In this document: piece after piece, positions 1 to 7,745 of the stretch
How positions within the stretch are numbered: the first letter of the stretch is position 1
Layout: every line of letters begins with the position of its first letter
Assembly (NCBI GenBank): GCA_900753245.1
Contig: CAADYJ010000019.1
Location: 1 to 25,484, forward strand
Source of the DNA: Clostridia bacterium
GTDB taxonomy: Bacteria; Bacillota; Clostridia; TANB77; CAG-508
Length of the DNA: 25,484 nt
Direction: 5' to 3'
Program-made: the position numbers and the translations under genes
The notes under the pieces: generated by a model
Told to the model about the DNA's origin: nothing
The model's input: the letters and a program-made list of their open reading frames with translations, nothing else
Database searches by the model: none

Positions 1-34
1 ATTTAGTTTAGCACAGCGAAAAGCTAAACTAAAT
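1..34. repeat. 12-bp perfect inverted repeat at window edge
   Basis: ATTTAGTTTAGC (1-12) is exactly complementary to 23-34, with a 10-nt spacer, so it can form a 12-bp hairpin. No T-run follows on the plus strand. It could be the terminator of a gene to the left if read on the minus strand, or a small repeat element. The left side is cut off by the window edge. From 35 to 140 I see only AT-rich sequence with no gene. Confidence 0.6.
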
Positions 35-140
35 CAGCCCGTCCCTAATAGTTTAATAAAAAAATTTTAAAATGTTCATAAAATTTAAAAATAATGTCGA
101 AAACATCCTAAAAATCGTCAAAACTTCCTTAATTTTTCTC

Positions 141-169
141 TTGGAAAATATTGGAAATAAATATATAAT
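141..169 (+). promoter_or_regulatory. Probable promoter of the spoIIA operon
   Basis: TTGGAA (141-146) and TATAAT (164-169) are separated by 17 bp, a good sigma-A-like arrangement ending 26 bp before spoIIAA. In Bacillus and Clostridium this operon is usually transcribed by sigma-H. The GGAAAAT within the -35 region loosely fits a sigma-H -35 box, but no GAAT-type -10 follows at the right distance. Which sigma factor reads it is uncertain. Confidence 0.5.
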
Positions 170-195
170 AGGACAAGCAAAAATAAAAAGGGGGA

Positions 196-519
196 GTGAA
201 TAAATTGAATGTAGAATATGAAGAAAAAGGAAAAATACTTTTAATAAAAATTACAGAGGAAATAGACCATCATACTTCAGAAATAATAAGGAGGAAAGCT
301 GATTATGAAATTGAAAGATATATGCCTAGAAAAATTATATTTGATTTTAGTAATGTGCAGTTTATGGATAGTGCAGGAATAGGAATGGTGCTTGGAAGAT
401 ATAAAATGATGAAAATGCTTGGAGGAAAATTGGAAATGGTAAATGTTTCTCCTATGCTAAGAAAAGTATTCGAAATGAGTGGAATAACAAAGATTTGTCC
501 AATAATAGAGGCAAGCTAA
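196..519 (+). CDS. spoIIAA: Anti-sigma F factor antagonist SpoIIAA
   Basis: This is the STAS-domain protein that, when unphosphorylated, binds SpoIIAB and frees sigma-F in the forespore. The 107-aa product spans one STAS domain. FMDSAGIGMVLGRYK carries the conserved phosphorylatable serine, S59, matching S58 of B. subtilis SpoIIAA. The N-terminal EIDHHTSE also fits the family (GELDHHTAE in B. subtilis). The start is ambiguous. GTG at 196 abuts the purine-rich AAAGGGGGA, so the spacing is almost zero. An in-frame TTG at 205 has about 9 nt of spacing and may be the true start, giving 104 aa. It is followed after 22 nt by spoIIAB in the conserved spoIIAA-spoIIAB-sigF order, which makes the identification secure. 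Confidence 0.96.
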   Translation: MNKLNVEYEEKGKILLIKITEEIDHHTSEIIRRKADYEIERYMPRKIIFDFSNVQFMDSAGIGMVLGRYKMMKMLGGKLEMVNVSPMLRKVFEMSGITKICPIIEAS

Positions 520-541
520 AAAATAAAAGAGGAGAGAAAAT

Positions 542-1006
542 ATGAAAAGTATATATGAAAACGAGATGAAATTAGAATTTATTAGCAAATCTAACAATGA
601 AGCATTTGCAAGAATTAGTGTAGCAGCATTTGCAGCACAGTTAGATCCTACAGTAGAGGAGCTAGCTGATATAAAAACAGCTGTATCAGAAGCAGTTACA
701 AATTCAATTATTCATGGTTATGAAGATACAGAAGGAATAGTAAAGGTGAGTTGCAAAATTATTGGAAATTCTATTGTAGTTGAAGTATCAGATAATGGAA
801 AAGGAATTGAAAATGTGGAAGAAGCACGAAAACCCCTTTATACATCAAAACCCAATTTGGAACGCTCGGGAATGGGATTTACAATAATGGAAAGCTTTAT
901 GGATGAAATAAAAATAGAATCTATTTTAGGGATAGGAACAAAAATAATAATGAAAAAGCTTATAAAAAAGGATGAAGTTTCTGATAATGATATAGAAAAA
1001 GTATAA
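542..1006 (+). CDS. spoIIAB: Anti-sigma F factor / serine kinase SpoIIAB
   Basis: SpoIIAB holds sigma-F inactive and phosphorylates SpoIIAA, which sets the timing of forespore gene expression. The 154-aa protein is a single GHKL (HATPase_c) domain, close to the 146 aa of B. subtilis. Visible motifs are the N-box DIKTAVSEAVTNSIIHGY around residues 42-59, the G1 box VEVSDNGKGI and the G2 box RSGMGFTIM. The start ATG follows AGAGGAGA with normal spacing. It lies 22 nt after spoIIAA and 32 nt before sigF, so the three genes are almost certainly one operon. The last 12 or so residues (KKDEVSDNDIEKV) are a charged tail beyond the kinase fold. Confidence 0.97.
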   Translation: MKSIYENEMKLEFISKSNNEAFARISVAAFAAQLDPTVEELADIKTAVSEAVTNSIIHGYEDTEGIVKVSCKIIGNSIVVEVSDNGKGIENVEEARKPLYTSKPNLERSGMGFTIMESFMDEIKIESILGIGTKIIMKKLIKKDEVSDNDIEKV

Positions 1007-1038
1007 ATAAAATTAAAACAAAAGAGGAGAGTCATCGA

Positions 1039-1764
1039 ATGGCAGAATATGAAAATAGTATTCAAGATATAATAGATGCTCAAAACGGAAACCAACAAAA
1101 GATGACAAAATTAATAGAAGAAAATAATGGACTAATTTGGAGCATAGTTAAAAGATTTAAAGATAGAGGATATGAATTAGAAGATTTGTATCAAATAGGA
1201 AGTATAGGATTTATTAAGTCTATAAAAAGGTTTGATACTTCTTTTGAAGTAAAACTTTCTACATATGCAGTTCCATACATTCTGGGGGAAATAAAAAGAT
1301 TTATAAGAGATGATGGAAGTGTGAAAGTAAGTAGAAGTATAAAAGAACTAGCAATAAAAATAAGAGATATACAAGCAAGATATTTGAAAGAAAAAGGAGA
1401 AGAAATATCAATTATACAAATTGCTAAAGAGCTGAAAATTTCAAAAGAAGAAGTTGCCATTGCATTAGATTCATTAAGACCAGTAGCTTCAATTTATGAA
1501 GAAAAATATAGTGATGATGAAGGAGGAATAACTTTTTTTGACAAATTAAGTTCTCAAACGGATGAACAGGAAATTCTTACTAATAAAATAGTAATTAAAG
1601 AAATGATAGAAAATTTAGAACAAAGGGATAAGGAATTAATATTACTTAGATATTATAAAAATAAAACTCAAACTGAAGTTTCTAAAATACTTGGAGTAAG
1701 TCAAGTACAAGTTTCTAGAATTGAGAAGAGAATTTTAAATTCAATGAAATTAAAATTAGCTTAA
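1039..1764 (+). CDS. sigF: RNA polymerase sporulation sigma factor SigF
   Basis: Sigma-F is the first forespore-specific sigma factor. The 241-aa protein has the sigma-70 layout without region 1. Region 2 is around residues 25-95, with DLYQIGSIGFIKSIKRFD and the core-binding/-10 segment STYAVPYILGEIKRFIRDD. Region 3 is around residues 95-175. Region 4 has a helix-turn-helix near the C-terminus (TQTEVSKILGVSQVQVSRIE). Sigma-G is very similar, but the position directly after spoIIAA-spoIIAB identifies this as SigF. AGAGGAGAG provides the ribosome binding site. The stop codon lies only 15 nt before spoIID, an arrangement different from B. subtilis. Confidence 0.96.
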   Translation: MAEYENSIQDIIDAQNGNQQKMTKLIEENNGLIWSIVKRFKDRGYELEDLYQIGSIGFIKSIKRFDTSFEVKLSTYAVPYILGEIKRFIRDDGSVKVSRSIKELAIKIRDIQARYLKEKGEEISIIQIAKELKISKEEVAIALDSLRPVASIYEEKYSDDEGGITFFDKLSSQTDEQEILTNKIVIKEMIENLEQRDKELILLRYYKNKTQTEVSKILGVSQVQVSRIEKRILNSMKLKLA

Positions 1765-1779
1765 AAGAAGGGAAAGCAT

Positions 1780-2787
1780 ATGAAAAAAATACTATTTTAT
1801 ATAATTATATTTGTAATTATTTGCTTTGGAATACCAATATTATTTACTAATAAAAAGGATAATACAAAAGAAGTATCAACAATACAGGAAAATGTTCAAA
1901 GCAATGAACAAAATGAAATTAAAGAGTATGATTACAAACAATATAACAAAATAAAATTATTACATAAACAAAGTACTCAAGTTGAAGAAATGCCATTAGA
2001 TGAATATTTATATGGAGTAGTATCTGCGGAAATGCCAGCAAGTTTTGAAAAAGAGGCTCTAAAAGCACAAGCAATAGTTGCTAGAACATATACAATATAT
2101 AAAATACAAAATGCTAAGAAACATGAAGAAGCGGACATATGTGATGATTCAACATGTTGCCAAGCATGGATATCTAAAGAAGATAGATTAGCAAAATGGG
2201 AAGAAAGTGCAAGACAGAGTAATTGGGAAAAAATTGTAGACGCGGTAGACAGTACAAAAGGAAAAATAATAACATATGAGGGAAAACCTATAAATGCATT
2301 TTTCCATTCTAATAGTGGAGGAAAAACAGAGACAACAGTAAATGTTTGGGGAGGAAGCGGTTATCCATATTTACAATCAGTTTCGACTTTTGGAGAAGAA
2401 GCTTATACACAATATAAATCAGAAGTTACACTAAATAAACAAACATTTATAGATAAAATAAAAGAAAAGCATAATGAATTTGAAATAGATTTTGGGACTC
2501 AAGACTGTATAAAAATTTTAGAATATACAGATGGGGAAAGAGTAAAGAAAATAAAAGTAGGTAATTTAGAATTGTCTGGAGTCGAAATAAGAACTATATT
2601 GGGGTTAAAGTCTGCTAATTTTGAAGTAATAATGGATGAAAGTGATAATATTACTTTCAAAGTTAAAGGTTATGGACATGGAGTAGGAATGAGTCAAACA
2701 GGTGCAGATAGTATGGCAAAGCAAGGAAGTAATTTTGAAGAGATTATAAAACATTTTTACACGGGAGTAGAAATACAAAATATTTAA
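1780..2787 (+). CDS. spoIID: Stage II sporulation protein D (septal peptidoglycan lytic transglycosylase)
   Basis: SpoIID cleaves glycan strands at the septum during engulfment, working with SpoIIM and SpoIIP in the mother-cell membrane. The 335-aa product (B. subtilis 343 aa) starts with a membrane segment (residues 4-22), then a linker and the SpoIID domain. SAEMPASFEKEALKAQAIVA contains the expected catalytic glutamate, E84. HEEADICDDSTCCQAW (H115, C121, C126, C127) sits where C. difficile SpoIID binds zinc; recalled from the literature, the ligands there are two His and two Cys, so one His is replaced by Cys here. FHSNSGGKTE and GYGHGVGMSQTGADSMA are typical C-terminal motifs. The gene starts 15 nt after sigF with AAGAAGGGA as ribosome binding site. 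Confidence 0.95.
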   Translation: MKKILFYIIIFVIICFGIPILFTNKKDNTKEVSTIQENVQSNEQNEIKEYDYKQYNKIKLLHKQSTQVEEMPLDEYLYGVVSAEMPASFEKEALKAQAIVARTYTIYKIQNAKKHEEADICDDSTCCQAWISKEDRLAKWEESARQSNWEKIVDAVDSTKGKIITYEGKPINAFFHSNSGGKTETTVNVWGGSGYPYLQSVSTFGEEAYTQYKSEVTLNKQTFIDKIKEKHNEFEIDFGTQDCIKILEYTDGERVKKIKVGNLELSGVEIRTILGLKSANFEVIMDESDNITFKVKGYGHGVGMSQTGADSMAKQGSNFEEIIKHFYTGVEIQNI

Positions 2788-2804
2788 ATAAATAAAAACG
2801 TATT

Positions 2805-2833
2805 GTATAAAAATGTAAAAACTGGAAAGAATT
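2805..2833 (+). promoter_or_regulatory. Probable sigma-F promoter of spoIIQ
   Basis: GTATA (2805-2809), 14 nt, then GGAAAGAATT (2824-2833) fits the sigma-F consensus as I recall it (GYWTA, about 15 nt, GGNNANANT) at all the strong positions. It lies 31 bp before the spoIIQ start. In B. subtilis and C. difficile spoIIQ is a sigma-F target, so the match is functionally expected. Confidence 0.65.
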
Positions 2834-2864
2834 TTACTAAAGAAAAATATAAGGAGGAATCAAA

Positions 2865-3659
2865 ATGAGAAGACAAAATAGAAGACCTTTTAGTGACGAA
2901 AAAGAAACAAACAAAATTATTTATTTATCTATTTCAATATTAGTAATAGCTGTACTTGCATTTACAATTACGTTTATAATTTATAGCAATTATTTAAATA
3001 AAGATACCAAAATAGCAGAATTTAAAACTACAACAATAAAAGAATTAGAAGAATTAAATAAAGAAAATTCATCACAAGCAAGTTCGAGTATAGGAAAAAA
3101 TGTAAATGAAGTAGAAAAAGAAACTAGCAATGAAACAAAAAATGAAGTTACTAGAATAGCAATAAATACAACCAATATGGAAAAAGAAGATTTAGCAACT
3201 ACAGCAAAACCTACTGAAGTAAAAGAAGAGAAAAAAGAAGAAAAAGTTCCAGATCCAGTTTTCACAAAACCAGTAGAAGGAGAAATTGTAACTGAATTTG
3301 CAAGTGATAAGCTTGTTTATTCAAATACTTTACAAGAATGGGTTACACACAATGGAATAGATATAAAAGCAGATAAAACAACAGTAGTAAAAGCTTCAGA
3401 AGAGGGAACAGTAAAATCTATAAAAAATGATCCAAGGTATGGAATAACAGTAGTTATAGAACATTCAAATGGATATAGTAGTGTATATTCTAATTTATTA
3501 ACAGCAGAATTTGTAAAAGAAAAAGAGAAAGTAAAAAAGGGACAAACAATAGGTACTGTTGGAAATACAGCAACATTTGAAATTGCAGATGAAGCTCATT
3601 TACATTTTGAAATATTAAAAAACAATGAATATGTAGATCCAAGTCAATATATAAAATAA
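2865..3659 (+). CDS. spoIIQ: SpoIIQ-like M23 (LytM) metallopeptidase
   Basis: SpoIIQ is made in the forespore and pairs across the septal space with SpoIIIAH to drive engulfment and keep the feeding channel open. The 264-aa product has one membrane helix (residues about 18-41), a long charged low-complexity stretch (50-130), and a C-terminal LytM/M23 domain (about 132-262). Zinc ligands are intact: H162xxxD166 in THNGIDI and H245-x-H247 in AHLHFEI, with H200 in IEHSNGY. B. subtilis SpoIIQ has lost one ligand, whereas several clostridial ones keep them, so this copy may be an active endopeptidase. The start follows an ideal AAGGAGGA. The position next to spoIID matches the usual spoIID-spoIIQ pairing. 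Confidence 0.9.
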   Translation: MRRQNRRPFSDEKETNKIIYLSISILVIAVLAFTITFIIYSNYLNKDTKIAEFKTTTIKELEELNKENSSQASSSIGKNVNEVEKETSNETKNEVTRIAINTTNMEKEDLATTAKPTEVKEEKKEEKVPDPVFTKPVEGEIVTEFASDKLVYSNTLQEWVTHNGIDIKADKTTVVKASEEGTVKSIKNDPRYGITVVIEHSNGYSSVYSNLLTAEFVKEKEKVKKGQTIGTVGNTATFEIADEAHLHFEILKNNEYVDPSQYIK

Positions 3660-3679
3660 AAGTATAAAATTTATAAAAG

Positions 3680-3706
3680 AAAACTCATTTACTTGAGTTT
3701 TTTTTT
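3680..3706 (+). terminator. Rho-independent terminator after spoIIQ
   Basis: AAAACTCA (3680-3687) pairs with TGAGTTTT (3694-3701) around a 6-nt loop and runs straight into further T residues up to 3706. It closes the sporulation block and separates it from addA. Confidence 0.85.
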
Positions 3707-3954
3707 CATGCATGATAATATTAGAAAAAACAAAATTGAAGGGAGTCTATTAATAAAAATGTCGAATGTAACATGGACAAACGAACAAAAACAGGCAATA
3801 TACGAAAAAAATAAGAATTTATTAGTAGCTGCTGCAGCTCGGAAGTGGAAAAACAGCAGTATTAGTAGAGCGTATAATTCATAAAATAATAGATGAAAAA
3901 ATAGATATAGATAAATTACTAGTAGTTACATTTACAAATGCGGCTGCAAGTGAA

Positions 3955-6000
3955 ATGAGAGAAAGAATATTGGATGCGATATATAAAAAAATAGAAGAAG
4001 ATCCAACTAATACACATTTACAAAGACAAATTACACTATTAAATAAATCAAGTATTTGTACAATACACTCTTTTTGTTTAGATGTTATTAGAAACTATTT
4101 TTATGAAATAGATACTTCTGCAAACTTTAGATTAGGAGAAGAAGCAGAAATAGAGCTATTAAAACAAGAAGTATTAGAAGATATATTTGAAGAAAAATAT
4201 GTAAAAAAAGAAAAAGGTTTCTTAGATTTAATAGATACATACACAACATATAGAGATGATGAACCATTAAAAGAATTAATACTAAAAATAGAAAAATACA
4301 TTCAAAGTAATCCGTTTCCAGAAGAATGGTTAAAAGAAAAAATAGAAATGTTTAATTTAAGAGAAAAAATAGATGAAGATTTTGAAACAACAATATGGGG
4401 AAAAATACTATTAGATGAGTTGAAAAATCAAATCCAAGAAAATATATCTAAGCTAGAATATGTAAAAAGAAAACTAAATTTATATGATGAATTACAAAAA
4501 TATGCAGATACAATAGGAAGTGATATAGAAAAATTAAGAAATGTAGTGGATATAATAAATTCTAGTAAAGAAGAAAAATGGGATAAAGTAGTAACAAATT
4601 TAAATAATATGCAATTTGAAAAATGGCCAATAAATAAAAAAGTAACAATAGAATATAAAGAAGAAGCAAAAAAAGTAAGAGATACTATAAAAAAAGAGTT
4701 ATCATCAACAATTCAAAAAAAATTTATTATATTATCTAAACAAGCAAATCAAGATATATATGCTATGTATAAAAGACTAAAATACCTAGAAAAAATAATA
4801 ATAGAGTTTGAAGAATGTTTTTCAAAAAAGAAAAAAGAAAAAAATATTATAGATTTTCATGATATAGAGCATTTTGCTTTAAAAATCTTGGTAAAAAAGC
4901 AAGAAAACGGAGAAATAATACCAACAGAAGTTGCAAAAAAAATAAGTCAAAAATATGAAGAAATAGCGATAGATGAATATCAAGATAGTAATATGGTACA
5001 AGAATATATTTTAACAAGTATATCAAAAGGCAACAATATATTTATGGTTGGAGATGTAAAGCAAAGTATATATAGGTTCAGACAAGCCATGCCAGAATTA
5101 TTTTTAGAAAAATATGATAAATATACTTTAATAGAAAATGAGAAAGAAAATAAAGAAGATAGTAAAATAAAACTATTTAAAAACTTTAGAAGTAGAGAAA
5201 ACATACTAAAAATAACAAACATAATATTTGAAGAGATAATGAGTAAAAAATTAGGAGATATAGACTACACAAGTGAAGAATATTTGAATTTAGGGGCAAA
5301 TTATAATGAACCAGAAGATGAATATATAAAAAATTATGCAGGGAAAGCAGAATTTGCAATAATAGACTTGAATAAGGAAAATGACGAAGAAAATGAGAAT
5401 GAAGATGAAGAAACAGAGGATATAATAGAAAAAACATCTTTAGAAGCAAAATTGGTAGTAAAAAAAATAAAGCAACTAATTGAAAGCAATTATATGGTAT
5501 ATGATAAAGGGAAATATAGAAAAATTACATATAAAGATATAGTAATATTACTTCGTACTACTAGTAATATAGCGCCGATATATGAAAAAGAAATGTTAGA
5601 TGCAGGACTACCAGTATTTTGCGATACTACAGCAGAATATTTGAATTCAACAGAAATACAAACAATTATGTCAGTACTTAAAATAATAGATAATCCTATG
5701 CAAGATATACCTTTAATATGCACACTTCGCTCACCAATATGTAACTTTACAGATAATGACTTAGTAGAAATAAGATTACAAGATAGAAAATCAAATTTTT
5801 ATACAGCTATGCAAAAAGCAAGAGTAGGAGCAAATGAAAAGTTAAGAAATAAGATAGATAAATTTTTTGAAATGCTAGAACAATGGAAAGAAAGTTTAAA
5901 AACCAAAGCATTAGATGAATTAATATGGGAAATTTACACTAAAACAAATTACTATTATTATGTGCGGATTGCTTACAAATGGAAAACTGAGACAAGCTAA
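3955..6000 (+). CDS. addA: AddA central fragment: UvrD-type helicase core
   Basis: This is the long open frame between the two addA frameshifts. The frame is open from 3841; the first ATG is at 3955. It holds UvrD/Rep superfamily 1 helicase motifs in order: TFTNAAASEMRER (motif Ia, just before and across the ATG), IHSFCLDVIRNYF, IAIDEYQDSN (motif II, Walker B), FMVGDVKQSIYRFRQA (motif III), and KNFRSRENIL (motif IV). Motif I (GSGKT) lies before this ATG, so the fragment on its own could not bind ATP normally. The last residues after NYYYYV are out-of-frame sequence ending at TAA 5998-6000. Confidence 0.7.
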   Translation: MRERILDAIYKKIEEDPTNTHLQRQITLLNKSSICTIHSFCLDVIRNYFYEIDTSANFRLGEEAEIELLKQEVLEDIFEEKYVKKEKGFLDLIDTYTTYRDDEPLKELILKIEKYIQSNPFPEEWLKEKIEMFNLREKIDEDFETTIWGKILLDELKNQIQENISKLEYVKRKLNLYDELQKYADTIGSDIEKLRNVVDIINSSKEEKWDKVVTNLNNMQFEKWPINKKVTIEYKEEAKKVRDTIKKELSSTIQKKFIILSKQANQDIYAMYKRLKYLEKIIIEFEECFSKKKKEKNIIDFHDIEHFALKILVKKQENGEIIPTEVAKKISQKYEEIAIDEYQDSNMVQEYILTSISKGNNIFMVGDVKQSIYRFRQAMPELFLEKYDKYTLIENEKENKEDSKIKLFKNFRSRENILKITNIIFEEIMSKKLGDIDYTSEEYLNLGANYNEPEDEYIKNYAGKAEFAIIDLNKENDEENENEDEETEDIIEKTSLEAKLVVKKIKQLIESNYMVYDKGKYRKITYKDIVILLRTTSNIAPIYEKEMLDAGLPVFCDTTAEYLNSTEIQTIMSVLKIIDNPMQDIPLICTLRSPICNFTDNDLVEIRLQDRKSNFYTAMQKARVGANEKLRNKIDKFFEMLEQWKESLKTKALDELIWEIYTKTNYYYYVRIAYKWKTETS

Positions 6001-7408
6001 TCTGAAAATGCTATTTGAAAGAGCAAAACAATATGAAAAAGCAAGTTTTAAAGGATTATACAATTTCATTAATTTTATAGATAAATTAAAGACAAATAGT
6101 GGAGATTTATCTGCAGCTAAAGTAATAGGAGAAAATGATAATGTAATAAGAATAATGAGTATCCATAAAAGTAAAGGTCTAGAATTTCCAGTTGTATTTT
6201 TATCACTAACAGGGAAAAAATTTAATTTCAGAGATTTAAATGAATCTATATTATTACACCAAGAACTTGGATTAGGTATAAAATATAAAGACAATGAAAA
6301 ACAAATAGAATATCCAACATTAACTAAAGAAGCAATAAAAATAAAATCAAAAAAAGAAGTAATATCAGAAGAAATGAGAGTGCTATACGTGGCACTAACA
6401 AGAGCAAAAGAAAAATTAATAATAACAGGAACTATAAAAGAATTAGAAAGCAATATTAAAGAAAAAGAAGAATACATAGAAATAAACTCAAAAGAAGAAA
6501 AGACAAAACCATCTTTCATAGCTAAAATGAATTCATACTTAGATTGGATACTGTTTGTATATTTAAAGAAAAAAGAACAGATAAAAGATGTATTAGAATT
6601 AAATATATACTCATCTAAAGAAATTTTAGAAACACAAAATAATAAAAATGATGTTAATAATTTAATGAATATAGTTAATAATGAAAATAAAATAGAAAAT
6701 ATAGAAGAAATAAAGCAAAAATTAGAATGGAAATATAAATATCAAAATGCATCACAAATTCCAACAAAAACATCAATTACAAAACTAAAAGAACAAAGTA
6801 TAATAGAAAATATAGAAAAAATTGATAAATCAAAGCAAACAGAACTAAATATGAAAGTTCCAAGTTTTGCAAAAGAAAATAATAAAATAACAAGTGCACA
6901 AAGAGGAACAATAATACATCTATGTATGCAACTATTAGAAAACAATAAAAACTATACAGAAAAAGAAATAAAGCAATGGATTGAAGAATTGGTAGAAAAA
7001 GAATTAATAACAATGCAAGAATCAAAAGAAATACCAACAAAAGTAATATTAGAATATATGAAATCTGATATATATAATGAACTAAAAACAGCAAAAGAAA
7101 TACATAAAGAAGAACCGTTTTATTTACATATACCTGCTAAAACAATATATGAAGACAACAATCTAGACGAAAAAATAGTAGCACAAGGAATTATAGACTT
7201 GTATTATATAAACAGCAAAAACGAATTAATATTAGTTGATTACAAAACAGACTATATAGAAAAAGGACAAGAAGAAAAACTAATACAAAGATATAAAAAG
7301 CAACTAGAATTATATAAAGAGGCTCTAGAAAATTCGCTAGAAAGAAAAGTAGATAAAGTACTAATATACTCAACTTGGATTGGAGAAGTAGAATGTCACA
7401 ATTTGTGA
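5960..7408 (+). CDS. addA: AddA C-terminal fragment: helicase motifs V-VI and nuclease domain
   Basis: Genuine AddA sequence starts at GGA 5966 (GLLTNGKLRQANLKML). The frame carries MSIHKSKGLEFPVVF (motif V), LYVALTRAKEKL (motif VI), and the RecB-family nuclease domain with GTIIHLCMQLL and QGIIDLYY...LVDYKTDY, whose Asp, Asp and Lys residues are the metal-binding and catalytic set. The first codon shown (ATG 5960) is produced by the frame overlap and has no ribosome binding site, so independent translation is unlikely. The gene ends with TGA. Confidence 0.7.
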   Translation: MCGLLTNGKLRQANLKMLFERAKQYEKASFKGLYNFINFIDKLKTNSGDLSAAKVIGENDNVIRIMSIHKSKGLEFPVVFLSLTGKKFNFRDLNESILLHQELGLGIKYKDNEKQIEYPTLTKEAIKIKSKKEVISEEMRVLYVALTRAKEKLIITGTIKELESNIKEKEEYIEINSKEEKTKPSFIAKMNSYLDWILFVYLKKKEQIKDVLELNIYSSKEILETQNNKNDVNNLMNIVNNENKIENIEEIKQKLEWKYKYQNASQIPTKTSITKLKEQSIIENIEKIDKSKQTELNMKVPSFAKENNKITSAQRGTIIHLCMQLLENNKNYTEKEIKQWIEELVEKELITMQESKEIPTKVILEYMKSDIYNELKTAKEIHKEEPFYLHIPAKTIYEDNNLDEKIVAQGIIDLYYINSKNELILVDYKTDYIEKGQEEKLIQRYKKQLELYKEALENSLERKVDKVLIYSTWIGEVECHNL

Positions 7409-7442
7409 CAGAGTTTAATAGAAATAGCATATAAAAAAGAAG

Positions 7443-7478
7443 AACGGCGCCATTTTATATGACGCCGTTTCAATTTTT
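7443..7478. terminator. Bidirectional terminator between addA and the minus-strand micro-ORF unit
   Basis: AACGGCG (7443-7449) pairs with CGCCGTT (7463-7469), an unusually GC-rich stem for this window. On the plus strand TTCAATTTTTA follows. On the minus strand TTCTTCTTTTTTA follows. It can therefore end both addA and the convergent minus-strand transcript. Confidence 0.75.
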
Positions 7479-7501
7479 ATTTAATAAGTCTGTTTTTGTG
7501 G

Positions 7502-7536
7502 AAAGAATGCTTAGACTCTACCAATCAACATTCTTT
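7502..7536. repeat. Hairpin downstream of the micro-ORFs
   Basis: AAAGAATG (7502-7509) pairs with CATTCTTT (7529-7536) around a 19-nt loop. A second small hairpin, TTCACTTAA with TTAAGTGAA, adjoins it at about 7538-7557. They lie at the 3' end of the minus-strand transcript, after micro-ORF C. The plus-strand side is followed by two more T residues, so the first could also act as a weak terminator there. Confidence 0.45.
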
Positions 7537-7547
7537 TTCACTTAAAA

Positions 7548-7586
7548 TTAAGTGAACCCACTAGGAAACCGTGAAATTTTTTTCAT
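7548..7586 (-). CDS. Micro-ORF C, 12 aa
   Basis: On the minus strand ATG (7586-7584) opens a 12-codon frame, MKKISRFPSGFT, preceded at a good distance by TTGGAGG. The strong ribosome binding site is the only reason to list it. No family is recognisable. The frame contains a run of seven A just after the ATG; one base fewer would give a slightly longer MKKFHGFLVGSLNFK. It is the third translated-looking unit in the same transcript as micro-ORFs A and B. Confidence 0.3.
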   Translation of the reverse strand: MKKISRFPSGFT

Positions 7587-7638
7587 TTTGGTTTACCTCC
7601 AATATTTCCGCCCCTTAAATAAGCACCGGCTGCTGCGA

Positions 7639-7692
7639 TCACATTTTTTTAATCATATTGTTGAATGTGGTTGTTGGATGTCCTCTTGTCAT
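7639..7692 (-). CDS. Micro-ORF B, 17 aa, tandem copy of micro-ORF A
   Basis: Minus-strand frame MTRGHPTTTFNNMIKKM, start at 7692, preceded by GAAAGGAGAA with good spacing. It is nearly identical to micro-ORF A (PTTTFNNMIKKM is shared). The run of seven A before the final ATG-TGA is critical. With eight A, the frame would continue as NVIAAAGAYLRGG and NIGGKPK and stop at 7583, overlapping the start of micro-ORF C; this looks like a coherent 36-aa peptide. Either the run is miscounted, or the short form is real. I recognise no family. Confidence 0.4.
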   Translation of the reverse strand: MTRGHPTTTFNNMIKKM

Positions 7693-7745
7693 AACCGTTC
7701 TCCTTTCAAAAACTTGCCCTCTGCATGGGCACCGGCTGCTACCGA

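Larger units (their letters stand above)
3759..7408 (+). pseudogene. addA: addA, ATP-dependent helicase/nuclease subunit A, with two frameshifts
   Basis: AddA is the 3'-5' helicase and nuclease subunit of AddAB, the RecBCD counterpart that processes double-strand breaks. Joined across the shifts the product is about 1,216 aa (B. subtilis 1,232). The first 27 codons from ATG 3759 (SNVTWTNEQKQAIYEKNK...) end in VAAAA. An extra C at 3840 then disrupts the Walker A motif, which resumes as GSGKT in another frame at 3841. A second extra C at 5965 separates NYYYYV from GLLTNGKLRQANL. In both cases a lone C precedes a GGA glycine codon, outside any homopolymer. All helicase motifs and the nuclease motif are otherwise intact, so the damage is either very recent or a sequence error. 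The usual partner addB is not adjacent. Confidence 0.85.

Noticed and set aside
3693..3884. Start of addA at the ATG-like codon inside the spoIIQ terminator
   Set aside because: The codons overlap a terminator stem. AddA homology begins at ATG 3759 (SNVTWTNEQKQAI).
3835..5970. Programmed ribosomal frameshifting in addA
   Set aside because: Two sites would be needed and neither has a slippery heptamer or a following hairpin or internal Shine-Dalgarno motif. The bacterial addA genes known to me are not frameshifted.
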